From: Pseudomonadota bacterium
GTDB taxonomy: Bacteria; Myxococcota_A; UBA796; GCA-2862545
Assembly (NCBI GenBank): GCA_023954855.1
Contig: JAGSGY010000045.1
Coordinates: 1 to 43,798 of the forward strand
Length of the DNA stretch: 43,798 bases
Direction: 5' to 3'
The translations under genes were made by a program, and so were the position numbers. Shown here piece by piece: positions 17,601 through 24,626 of the stretch; positions within the stretch are counted from its first letter, which is position 1; each line of letters opens with the position of its first letter. Below the pieces are notes generated by a model that was given only the letters and a program-made list of their open reading frames with translations, did no database searches and had not been told where the DNA came from.

Positions 17601-18034
17601 TGCAGTCCGCACTGCGTATCCATCGAGAGACGAACAACCAGCGCTCACTCGCCTGGGACCTCGCGGAGTACGTCGAAGTGTCCTCGCAGTTGGGACAGAT
17701 GGCGTCAGAAGAAGCCGACGAAGCGATCACCCTCGCCGCGCAGATTGCTGACCCCTACCTCACCGCTGAGATCTACAACGGCGTGCTTTCGGGCCGGCGC
17801 CGCCTCGGTCATGCAGCGAGTTCGAGCGAGATCGACACCCTCCTCGAAGCGGCCGAGGCCTCCGGCCGAGACTCCTGCTTGGCCCGCGTGCTGTGCGAGG
17901 CTGGCCAACAGGCCCTTCATCGGGGCGACGACCCCGCTCCCTGGCTCGAGCGTGCCCGCGCAGTCTTGCCCGCAGACGACGCGGTCGCCCTCGAAGTGCT
18001 GCAGGAACTCGAGGCCGCCATCGCCGCGCATTGA
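14681..18034 (+). CDS. Ser/Thr protein kinase fused to ATPase and TPR repeats (PknK-like)
   Basis: A 1117-residue signalling protein with a GTG start. Residues about 8-290 are a Hanks-type kinase: glycine loop GRGGSG (15-20), Lys37, HRDLKPEN (161-168), DFG (180-182) and YVAPEQ. Residues about 320-650 are an AAA/STAND-type NTPase with Walker A APAGIGKT (351-358) and Walker B LVMLDD (471-476). From about 690 to the end the protein is helical with tetratricopeptide-like repeats. There is no transmembrane helix, so it is cytoplasmic. By analogy with PknK-type proteins, the TPR part senses or binds partners and the ATPase switches the kinase. All catalytic residues are present. The target is unknown. 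Confidence 0.92.
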   Translation: MAPTPERFELLAELGRGGSGVVYRAFDHERQQTVALKVVRARPGAAHALRREAEALGQLRHPQVVRVLEFGSGPEGLWCAMQLVDGPSMRKSIAARFEHTGPQTTAMTLIDLVDAETQDLPGYHEPTPVLPAAGGRLTAALTLARGLCRALAYLHGQGIVHRDLKPENVLITSDGPVLVDFGLTSRFAAGGREALDALEHTSGTPPYVAPEQIRGELGDARIDIYALGCMLYELVTGRPPFVGKGRAVLRAHLSEPPLPPSERVDGVPPALDALILRMLHKDAAHRVGAALDVDRALARLGAATPPPIEAAAPRPYLYRPRMIGRSKELRQLNGLLSEASLGSSRLAVVRAPAGIGKTRLVLELTRAAKARSMRVCTGSTSGSRLTEPPLGALRGLLEALADAAREAGPEMAAEWLEDRASVLAEFAPELANLPGVALTEVEPLEGRAAAMRVWVYLARTLERWVARRPMLVMLDDLQWADELTLGFLLMWVRSRRSTPLAFVCTSRPDERADRLLGLTEVLRIDLEPLERDGVSALTCDALALSTPPEALVDALSERADGNAFLVTEFLRLAVAEEQLTRDGQGRWVLAADLDLPSSIHELVERRLRRLEPAEAELAQAAAVLGKAPSHARLAAVTSLDDHSVSHRVEALVSDGLLEYSPTGEPRFAHEQLRRATLASLPDQSRRSLYRRTAEVLTAEDDPRLYAAVASHYAEAGDLAQAALAAERAGRAALTRGVEDEGVANLERALEWGASVSVGIDLARALGETGDLPRARAVLESIEDGAAAEPRLHARWWAEKAAVDQYELGTQAALKSSVQAVAMAEQADDDATLGHALRKLAVAHYDLGEHDKAHAILDRADAVLANSDPRLRALVQNNIGLVHLASGRIEEALTHFRTIQRTLDISAPSHVGRLSVNIANCLWRKGDHAGSRRELETALTLYRMSGMRIAEGVALSNLSTLAEEAKDWDYALELLQSALRIHRETNNQRSLAWDLAEYVEVSSQLGQMASEEADEAITLAAQIADPYLTAEIYNGVLSGRRRLGHAASSSEIDTLLEAAEASGRDSCLARVLCEAGQQALHRGDDPAPWLERARAVLPADDAVALEVLQELEAAIAAH

Positions 18035-18110
18035 TCTGGGCATGCGTCGGCGGGCTTGCGTGTTGCAACCTCCCTTAGCCCCCGGTGCCCGCACCACTCA
18101 CCTCATCCGG

Positions 18111-18116
18111 TAGACT
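18111..18116 (+). promoter_or_regulatory. -10-like TAGACT, five bases before the lipoprotein ATG
   Basis: TAGACT, then TCGGC, then ATG 18122. There is no room for a ribosome site, so the mRNA is predicted to be leaderless. Confidence 0.42.
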
Positions 18117-18121
18117 TCGGC

Positions 18122-19291
18122 ATGACCAAAAGCCTTCCCCTTCTCGTCGTTGCCGCGCTCATGAGCTCGGCCTGTGCCCCCAAGGTCTACGTTCGCGCCA
18201 TGCGAGCGGCGTCGGTCACCATCCCGCCTGAGATCCAGCGCGTGGCAGTGGTGGACCGGTCGAAGGCCAAGAACGTCGGAGAGACTGCGCTCGGCGTGCT
18301 CGAAGGCGCCGTCACGGGCGAGGTTCCGCTCGAGGACAACCGCGGGCGCGAAGAGGCCATCCGCGAGCTCGTGCAGGTCCTCGAGCAGTCCCCTCGGTAC
18401 GAGGTGGTCCGCCCGTTGCTGACCCCGAAGCAGGTCGACTCGAGCCTCTTCGATGCGCCATGGAGCCACAAGTCGGTGGTTCGCCTCTGTGAAGAGCACG
18501 GCTGCGACGCCGTCATCGCACTCGAGACCTTCGACACAGACGCCACGGTCACCTCGGGGGCACTCGAGGTCGCGGCCGAGCCCGAGCCCGAAGCGACGCC
18601 CGAGCCCGCGCCAAGCACCGGCACCCCGATGGTGCGCAAGCCCGACGGAACCGCCGCTGAGCGCCCGCCTGCCGAGGCGGAAGCACCCGCGCCTGAAGCA
18701 GAAGAGGACTCGGAGCCACCCCCAATGACCCACTGGGCCGAGCGTCGGACCCGCCTGTCCGCCACCTGGCGCATGTACGACACCCGCGCCGACACGAGCC
18801 TCGATGAGGTTCGCGACCGGGTCATCGGCAGCCAGTCCCGCAAGGAAGGCATGTCGACGGAGCAGGCCATCACCAAGCTCGCCTCGGCGAACGCGCTGAT
18901 CAGCGCTGACGGACGCAAGCTCGGCAAGGAATACGGCGTGCGCATCTCGCCGACCTGGGTCGGGCTGCAGCGTAAGTACTACGCCGGCGGCGGCCAGATG
19001 AAGGTTGCCGCACACCACGTCGAAGCCGGTGACTGGGACGGCGCCGCCGCCATCTGGAAGCAGATCGTGCAAGGCGGTGGAAGCGCCAAGACTGTCGGCA
19101 AGGCCCGCTACAACCTGGCCCTCGCCGCCGAGGTCGGCGGTCAGCTGCGCAAAGCCCACAAGCTCGCTCAGAAGGCTGCCATCGAGCTGCACAACGGCCG
19201 CTCTCAGAGCTACGCCGCTTCCCTCGCCCGCCGCGTCGAGGAGCAGGCCAAGGTCGAAGCACAGCTCGCTCCCCCCGAAGAGGTCGAGTAA
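18122..19291 (+). CDS. DUF6340-like lipoprotein with TPR-like C-terminus
   Basis: A 389-residue predicted lipoprotein with a signal ending in SSAC (lipobox). Residues 25-155 resemble DUF6340 proteins: after the Cys comes a segment with SVTIPPEIQRVAVVDRSKAK, later LLTPKQVDSSLFDAPWSHKSVVRLCEEHGCDAVIALETFD. A Glu/Pro/Ala-rich linker of about 50 residues follows, then a conserved part with WRMYDTRAD, and a C-terminal helical stretch (EAGDWDGAAAIWKQIV, GKARYNLALAAEV) that looks like TPR units. The function of this family is not known; an envelope location is likely. It overlaps the next lipoprotein gene by one base, so the pair is surely cotranscribed. Confidence 0.75.
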   Translation: MTKSLPLLVVAALMSSACAPKVYVRAMRAASVTIPPEIQRVAVVDRSKAKNVGETALGVLEGAVTGEVPLEDNRGREEAIRELVQVLEQSPRYEVVRPLLTPKQVDSSLFDAPWSHKSVVRLCEEHGCDAVIALETFDTDATVTSGALEVAAEPEPEATPEPAPSTGTPMVRKPDGTAAERPPAEAEAPAPEAEEDSEPPPMTHWAERRTRLSATWRMYDTRADTSLDEVRDRVIGSQSRKEGMSTEQAITKLASANALISADGRKLGKEYGVRISPTWVGLQRKYYAGGGQMKVAAHHVEAGDWDGAAAIWKQIVQGGGSAKTVGKARYNLALAAEVGGQLRKAHKLAQKAAIELHNGRSQSYAASLARRVEEQAKVEAQLAPPEEVE

Positions 19292-19782
19292 TGGCGCGCT
19301 CGCTACGCCTGTCCCTACTGCTCGCGCTGAGTGCCTGCTGCCTGCCGTCGAATGACGTGGAGGAGCCGACCCCCGCCATCGTCGAGCCCGCGCCAGAGCC
19401 GGAACCCGAGCCCGAGCCTGAGCCGGAGCCCGAGCCGGAACCCGAGCCGAAGCCCGTCACCAAGCGCGCGAAGCCGACGCCGCGGCCCGCACCGGTCAAG
19501 AAGCCTGCACCCGCCCGGGCCAACGCCAGCGTCACGGTAAAGGGCGACGCCAAGACCGTCTGGCTGCTCGGCGTCGACAGCGAACACAAGTACGAGAACG
19601 GCGGCGAGGTCGTCGCGGGTACCTACAAGGTCAAGGCCTGGTACCAGAACGATCCCGTGCCCCAGATCGCGATGAAGCTCATTGTGTCTGCCGACGAGGC
19701 CGCGGTGGTGACCTGCTCGAGCAAGGGCAAGTGGTGCAAGCGCGGCGACGTGGAGCTCGTGCCGCTCGACACCGGCGGCTAG
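19291..19782 (+). CDS. Lipoprotein with Glu-Pro repeat stalk
   Basis: A 163-residue predicted lipoprotein whose ATG overlaps the upstream stop (TAATG). The signal ends in LSAC, with a second Cys directly after. A stalk of alternating Pro-Glu from about residue 35 to 53, then a Lys/Pro/Ala-rich segment, leads to a small C-terminal domain of about 85 residues that looks beta-rich (SVTVKGDAKTVWLLG, GTYKVKAWY, VTCSSKGKWCKRGDVELVP). The EP and KP stretches probably form a rigid spacer through the periplasm or wall, as in TonB. Its function is unknown; it probably works with the DUF6340-like lipoprotein. Confidence 0.7.
   Translation: MARSLRLSLLLALSACCLPSNDVEEPTPAIVEPAPEPEPEPEPEPEPEPEPEPKPVTKRAKPTPRPAPVKKPAPARANASVTVKGDAKTVWLLGVDSEHKYENGGEVVAGTYKVKAWYQNDPVPQIAMKLIVSADEAAVVTCSSKGKWCKRGDVELVPLDTGG
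19393..19449 (+). repeat. Imperfect GAGCCN repeat coding for Pro-Glu stalk
   Basis: About nine six-base units of the form GAGCCN or GAACCC in frame. Third positions vary, so the dipeptide repeat is kept more strictly than the DNA repeat, which points to selection on the protein. Confidence 0.75.
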
Positions 19783-20114
19783 CGCTTCACGACCGCCACA
19801 TCTTCGCTGCGAATCGTGGCCTGCACCTCGCGGTCTTCCGTGAGCTGAACCCGAAGCGTGCCCGAGCTCTTCGCCTGGGCCGACTGGGCCACGAGAACCG
19901 CATGCTCCGCAGACAATTCACCGCCCACCACATGCCGGTCGAGCAACAGCTCCCCGCTGCGGTCCATGGCCTCGACGTACCAGCCATCCTCGGTCGCCGT
20001 GGTCAGGTAGGCGACGCCATCGGCGGATGCGTACAGACCCTTGTCGACCTCAACGACAGAGAAGTCGCCAGCGAGGGAGAGGGTCGTGAGCGCAGCAAGC
20101 AGGATGGCGGTCAT
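19779..20114 (-). CDS. Small secreted protein of unknown function
   Basis: A 111-residue protein with a signal peptide (MTAILLAALTTLSLAG) and a beta-rich mature part containing VVEVDKGLYASADGVAYL and ELLLDRHVVGGELSAEHAVLV. I do not recognise the family. I chose ATG 20114 because GGAG lies upstream and the frame from there starts exactly with a signal peptide; the longer frame to 20267 would cross the promoter region. The stop overlaps that of the convergent lipoprotein. Confidence 0.65.
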   Translation of the reverse strand: MTAILLAALTTLSLAGDFSVVEVDKGLYASADGVAYLTTATEDGWYVEAMDRSGELLLDRHVVGGELSAEHAVLVAQSAQAKSSGTLRVQLTEDREVQATIRSEDVAVVKR

Positions 20115-20136
20115 GGGGGCTCCGGTGTTGAAAATA

Positions 20137-20165
20137 CAAATACCCCAAAAACCTATTATTCCAAA
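20137..20165 (-). promoter_or_regulatory. Sigma70-like promoter in an AT-rich patch, small secreted protein gene
   Basis: On the minus strand TTTGGA (20165-20160), a 17-base spacer and TATTTG (20142-20137) lie upstream of the GGAG site. The surrounding 40 bases are strikingly AT-rich for this window. Confidence 0.45.
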
Positions 20166-20248
20166 GCCCACACCCGTCAGATGCCATGAACTTGACAGGC
20201 TACGAGCAACCTGCGCTTTCACCGAAATGCTGACGCCGCCACGCGCGG

Positions 20249-21058
20249 GTGCCGACGCTGATTCCACGCTCGGCAGCTTTGTTTGCTAGGTTGAGCCCTG
20301 TTGAGGAGAGCCCCCTGACCAGCCCCGTCTTGCACACCGAAGGCATTCAGTTCGCCTATGGCCGCCGCTCCGTCTTGAGAGGCGTCGAGCTGAAGGTCGA
20401 GCGTGGACAGGTGTACGGATTTCTCGGCCGCAACGGCGCCGGAAAGACCACCACCCTTCAGATCTTGCTCGGCATCCTCATCCCCAACTCTGGGATCATC
20501 CACTTTGCGGGACGGTCGGTCGGCCGCACCACGCCCGGCATGAAGCAGCGCATTGGCTACGTCAGCCAGCACCAGCACTTCTACGAGTGGATGAGCTGCC
20601 ATCGCCTCGGCCGCTTCGTCGCGGGCTTCTACCCGAGCTGGGATCAAGCGAGCTTCAACAAGCGCCTCCACGACCTGAAGATCGAGCCCAAGCAGAAGGT
20701 CGGCACGCTCTCGGGCGGGTCGAAGATGAAGCTGGCCATGGCCCTCGCTCTCGCCACCCAGCCTGAGATCTTGATCCTCGACGAACCCACCGCAGGCGTC
20801 GACCCCATCGCCCGGCGCGAGATCCTCGACATGATGCGCACGGCCGCCCAGGACGAAAACCGCACCGTGCTGTTCTCGACGCACAACATCTACGAGGTCG
20901 GCCAGATCGCCGACGTGGTTGGAGTGCTGCACGAGGGCGAGCTGGTCTACCAAGGCGCCGTCGGCGAGTTCGTGGCTCATGTACGCAACGCGACCGGCGA
21001 GGCCCTCGAAGATGGCGACCTCGAGGCGGCCTTCGTCGCACTCGTGGTGGACGGTTGA
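20249..21058 (+). CDS. ABC transporter ATP-binding protein
   Basis: A nucleotide-binding subunit, about 270 residues from GTG 20249. It carries Walker A GRNGAGKTT, the Q-loop in GYVSQHQHFYEW, signature LSGGSKMKLAMAL, Walker B ILILDEPTAGVDP and the switch His in FSTHNIYEV. It belongs to the ABC-2/DRA-type group that powers exporters with separate permeases. The start is uncertain. A TAGGTT -10-like element at 20287 and GAGGAG at 20303-20308 followed by CTG 20315 (peptide LTSPVLHTEGIQFAYG) suggest that the true product is about 22 residues shorter with a CTG start. It overlaps the next gene by four bases and forms one cassette with the two permeases. Confidence 0.92.
   Translation: MPTLIPRSAALFARLSPVEESPLTSPVLHTEGIQFAYGRRSVLRGVELKVERGQVYGFLGRNGAGKTTTLQILLGILIPNSGIIHFAGRSVGRTTPGMKQRIGYVSQHQHFYEWMSCHRLGRFVAGFYPSWDQASFNKRLHDLKIEPKQKVGTLSGGSKMKLAMALALATQPEILILDEPTAGVDPIARREILDMMRTAAQDENRTVLFSTHNIYEVGQIADVVGVLHEGELVYQGAVGEFVAHVRNATGEALEDGDLEAAFVALVVDG
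20287..20308 (+). promoter_or_regulatory. -10-like TAGGTT and GAGGAG ribosome site of the ABC cassette
   Basis: TGCTAGGTT looks like an extended -10. About 11 bases later comes GAGGAG, and six bases after that a CTG codon in frame with the ATPase. If real, initiation upstream at GTG 20249 is excluded. Confidence 0.35.
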
Positions 21059-22869
21059 TCGCCACCTTCCGCTCTGCAGTCGCGCTGACAGCAAAGGAGC
21101 TCCAGCACCACGCGCTCGCGTTGTCCTTCATCGGCATCTGGTCGGTGTTGATGGTGCCCTTCGCCTTCGTCATCGCGCTCAGCAGCGGCGGAACCTCCTT
21201 CGTCGCTGCGGGCACGGGACTCGCCTACTACTACGGTCCCATCGCCGTGCTCCTTATCGTGCGTCGCCTCGTGATTCAGGAATACGAGGACGGCACGATT
21301 CGCTTTCTCGACGCGCTCCCCGCGCCGGCCTGGCTGCAGTTCTTGGTCAAAGCTGGAGTCGGCTGGATCGCTTCGGTAGGCCTCGCCTGGCTGATCGCGG
21401 TGCCGCTGTTGCTGTTTGCCTCGATGCGGGAGTTCGTGACCGTCGTCTGGTTCCTGCAGCTGATGTTCGCCATCGCCCTGTACATCAGCGCCTGGCTTGC
21501 ACTGACCTTCGCCGTCGCCCACACAGGGCGGTTCCGCCACTGGATCTGGATGGTGGTGTTTCTGCTCATGGGTTCGTTTCTGGAGAGCGACTGGCAGACG
21601 TGGACCTGGCACGCAGCCCTCGGTGGTGGCGCCGACGCAACCCGCCACGCCGCGCCCTGGCTCGGCTTCGCCGTGACCGCTGGGTGGGCTGTCGCCACCG
21701 GGCTCATCGCCCTATTCCTGGCCACGTTTCGGGGTGGTTCGTTGCCCGCTGCGGCGTTCAAGAGCGCCTCGACGCGCGAGCGGGTGAACGGTGCTTCGCT
21801 GGTCCTCGCGCTGTACCTGGTGGTCGAGGTCCTTCCCGAAGCGGGTCCCGGAACGCTCAACGGCCACGACACCCTTCCACAGGCCTCACCGCTGGTGCAC
21901 CACGCAGGGGATGTAGGGGCTTGGCCGTCCGCCACCCGTTCTGCACTCCACGACCTTGAGCAGCTGGCAACCCTCGACCCGCCCACGCGCGTGGTGCTGT
22001 ACGCCGACTACGATCGCCCGGATCCAGATGCACCGGGCCCTCGCGTGCGGTGGAAGCTCTGGGACCGCGATGAGGTGTTGGTGAGGGTGCGTTCCGAGCC
22101 GACCGTCGCCGACGCAGCCAGGGTGATCGACGCCGTGCTCGAGCAGCGCTCAGCCGGCCTCGCGACCCTTGCGGCAGACCGAGGCTTCGCCGCCGACGGG
22201 CTGGGCCTCTTTGTGGTGGAGCCGGCAAACGACCGTGCACTTGCGGAACGCCGCGCGGCCCTCGCAGTGCGCCAAGGGCTCACCGCCGTCGATCTCGAGG
22301 ACTGGGAGGCCATTCGTGGACGCTTCGGAGCCGACATCGCCGCCGGTGTGGGAGCGATCGGCCTGACCGTCTTGGAGGGCGATGCCCTGGGGCCCTGGCT
22401 TGAGACCCACCTGCTCCGCGTCCTCCCCGAGTCCGGACTTGCAAGCGCCAGGCTCGGCCGCGTGAACGACATCGCCGGTCTCACCTCTGAGCAGCACCGA
22501 GAGGCCTGGTGGGCGGCCCTCGAAGCCGCCGCCGACCGGCGACAGGAAGAGATCAGCGTCATTCCCGAGTGGAGTGGCGAGGTCGCACTCTCCGAGGAGT
22601 CTTGGAGCAATCTCGATCTCGCCTGGTGGGTCGAGGACATCTCCGCCTATGACGTCGAGTTGGTGGCGCGACCGACCGACCCGGTTCGGGGAAGGCCGAT
22701 GACGCTCGAGCCGACCTACCGCGCGTTGGTCATGCCGCTGCTCGGCTCCCCCACCGGCGAGACGCCGACCTGGTTCGGTGCGGGCGACCGCGTCTGGGTC
22801 CACCTGCGCACATGGGAACCCCTCATCGGCGGCTGGGTGACCACGCCCCGAACGGTGGTGAATCCATGA
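21055..22869 (+). CDS. ABC-2-type permease with large extracytoplasmic C-terminal region
   Basis: A 604-residue membrane subunit whose TTG start overlaps the ATPase stop by four bases. About seven hydrophobic helices fill residues 19-262, with an ABC-2-like early segment (LVIQEYEDGTIRFLDALPAP). From about 265 to the end is a soluble region of some 340 residues with no recognised domain. With an inside N-terminus and seven helices it should lie outside the cytoplasmic membrane. The early segment is closely paralleled in the next gene (FGPEYQQGTLGFLDALPTS), so the two permeases are probably ancient duplicates forming a heterodimer. Function unknown; cargo could be a protein or lipid. Confidence 0.78.
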   Translation: MIATFRSAVALTAKELQHHALALSFIGIWSVLMVPFAFVIALSSGGTSFVAAGTGLAYYYGPIAVLLIVRRLVIQEYEDGTIRFLDALPAPAWLQFLVKAGVGWIASVGLAWLIAVPLLLFASMREFVTVVWFLQLMFAIALYISAWLALTFAVAHTGRFRHWIWMVVFLLMGSFLESDWQTWTWHAALGGGADATRHAAPWLGFAVTAGWAVATGLIALFLATFRGGSLPAAAFKSASTRERVNGASLVLALYLVVEVLPEAGPGTLNGHDTLPQASPLVHHAGDVGAWPSATRSALHDLEQLATLDPPTRVVLYADYDRPDPDAPGPRVRWKLWDRDEVLVRVRSEPTVADAARVIDAVLEQRSAGLATLAADRGFAADGLGLFVVEPANDRALAERRAALAVRQGLTAVDLEDWEAIRGRFGADIAAGVGAIGLTVLEGDALGPWLETHLLRVLPESGLASARLGRVNDIAGLTSEQHREAWWAALEAAADRRQEEISVIPEWSGEVALSEESWSNLDLAWWVEDISAYDVELVARPTDPVRGRPMTLEPTYRALVMPLLGSPTGETPTWFGAGDRVWVHLRTWEPLIGGWVTTPRTVVNP

Positions 22870-24623
22870 TCGCCCTGTTTCGAAAGGAGCTCGGAGAGCT
22901 GTCGGGGACCTTCCTGCTCTCGGCCTTCGCGGTGCTGTTTGTCGGTTGGGCACACACCACCATCTCGCTCGCGCACTTCGGCGGACTCGAGGTGATTCGC
23001 TACTTGATCGAGGATGTGACCGTCATCGGATGCCTCGCGGCATTCGCAGCCGGCCACAGTCGCTTCGGCCCCGAGTACCAGCAGGGCACGCTCGGCTTTC
23101 TCGACGCACTGCCCACGAGCCGAAACCGAATCTTCCTCGTCAAGCTGCTGACCGGCTGGCTTCCCATCGCCATGCTCTCGATGGGGGTAGGGCTCATCAA
23201 GGCGTGGGCCCTCACGGCTCACCCCCTCCCGAACGCGATCTCAGTGATTCCCGTCGTGATGCTGCTGACGCTGTCGGTCTGCGCCCTGCTGACCGCCCAC
23301 TACGCGACCGGCCTCGTGCTGTCGTGGTTCGGAGAGGTCGGCTGGCAAGCGATGTTGGTGACCGGCATGAGTCTGGCGGCGATGACCGCCTTGCTGCCAT
23401 GGGTCGGCCAGTACTACCCGCTGTTCAACGGCGTCTTCCACGTGCAGTTCGTCGGCGGATGGCCTCGGGTGCCGCTCGCTCCGCTCATGATGTGGATGCT
23501 CTGGTCCGGCGGCGCCATGGCCGTCGCATGGGGCCTATTCCTCGGTCCTGGCGACCGCATCGCCTACGGCCCGTGGTGGGTCAAGGGCATCGCACAGGTC
23601 CTCGTCTACACGCCGCCGATGTTGGTGCTGCTGCTGTTCGTGGCCCTGAGCACGCTCGGTCTAGCCATCAGTGTTCCCGACATGATCCAGCCCACCTTCC
23701 GGACCGAGACGGAGCACTTCCGCATTCTCGCGACGGACCGGGATCGCACCTCGGCCGAGACCCTCATTGCCCAAGCGGAGTCGGTGCGGGCCAAGGTCAA
23801 AGAACGCTTCGGCGTCGAGGGACCCGCACGACTGGACCTCGAGCTCACCGGCGCCTCGGAGCATCTCGGCGGCGTGTTCGTCGACGGCAAGATCCAGCTA
23901 CGCACCAAGGCGGATGCCCAGACGCTCGCACACGAGCTGTCGCATGCGTGGTCACACGAGCTCGGCGCCCCCGAGAAGGATCCCGATGCCTGGCGCTTCT
24001 TCGAGGAGGGACTCGCCACCGCCACCGAGTCTGTGGTCGGGCCGCCAACCTCCCAGGCTGCCGTGCCCTACTTCGGCACCCCCGCGTCGGACTGGCGCTT
24101 GGCCCCGTCCCACGGCTACCGCAGTCGCCACTTCAATCCCGACGCCGACTACGCCATCGGGCGCTTGTGGGCCGAGGCCCTGATCGAAGTCGGCGGGCTC
24201 GAAGCACCGCCCTGCGTCATCCAGTCGGCGGCGGCCAACCCGCGGGGAAGCACCGACCCGATCCCGTGGTGGTACGCCCGCCTCGCCGCCTGCGATGTCG
24301 ATCTCGACGCCTTGCTCGAGTCCTATGAGGCGCGTCTGCCAGAGGGACCCGCACCCGAGATGATCGGCTGGTACGCCGCGTACGCCGGCGGAATGCACAT
24401 CATCGAGACCACCGCCGCACCGAACGACGCTCGCCGCGTCTGCTTCGCCAGGTCAAGCGAGCGGACCGAGCGCACCATGTACGTCATGGCATACCCCCGG
24501 TCCGGCGAACCCTGCGAACTCTCCGCCGGCGGCCTCGACACCGAGCAGTTCGAGATCGCCATCGGAACCACCGACGGCAAAGGCGATCGACTCGGCGAGT
24601 GGCGCACCATCCGCGTGCCGTAG
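22866..24623 (+). CDS. ABC-2-type permease fused to a gluzincin-like metallopeptidase domain
   Basis: A 585-residue protein starting at the ATG of an ATGA overlap with the upstream permease. Residues about 14-271 hold roughly seven membrane helices including FGPEYQQGTLGFLDALPTS. From about 285 a soluble domain begins (TEHFRILATDRD). It contains HELSH at 356-360 and FFEEGLATATE at about 378-388, about 20 residues on. This is the HExxH plus downstream Glu layout of peptidase MA/M1-like gluzincins, so zinc ligands His356, His360 and Glu380 or Glu381 and catalytic Glu357 can be proposed. The odd helix number puts this domain outside. An export permease carrying its own peptidase is unusual. Substrate unknown; activity inferred from motifs only. 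Confidence 0.8.
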   Translation: MIALFRKELGELSGTFLLSAFAVLFVGWAHTTISLAHFGGLEVIRYLIEDVTVIGCLAAFAAGHSRFGPEYQQGTLGFLDALPTSRNRIFLVKLLTGWLPIAMLSMGVGLIKAWALTAHPLPNAISVIPVVMLLTLSVCALLTAHYATGLVLSWFGEVGWQAMLVTGMSLAAMTALLPWVGQYYPLFNGVFHVQFVGGWPRVPLAPLMMWMLWSGGAMAVAWGLFLGPGDRIAYGPWWVKGIAQVLVYTPPMLVLLLFVALSTLGLAISVPDMIQPTFRTETEHFRILATDRDRTSAETLIAQAESVRAKVKERFGVEGPARLDLELTGASEHLGGVFVDGKIQLRTKADAQTLAHELSHAWSHELGAPEKDPDAWRFFEEGLATATESVVGPPTSQAAVPYFGTPASDWRLAPSHGYRSRHFNPDADYAIGRLWAEALIEVGGLEAPPCVIQSAAANPRGSTDPIPWWYARLAACDVDLDALLESYEARLPEGPAPEMIGWYAAYAGGMHIIETTAAPNDARRVCFARSSERTERTMYVMAYPRSGEPCELSAGGLDTEQFEIAIGTTDGKGDRLGEWRTIRVP

Positions 24624-24626
24624 CCT

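Noticed and set aside
19393-19449. Possible CRISPR-like short repeats
   Set aside because: The units are six bases, contiguous and in frame, and code for the Pro-Glu stalk; there are no spacers.
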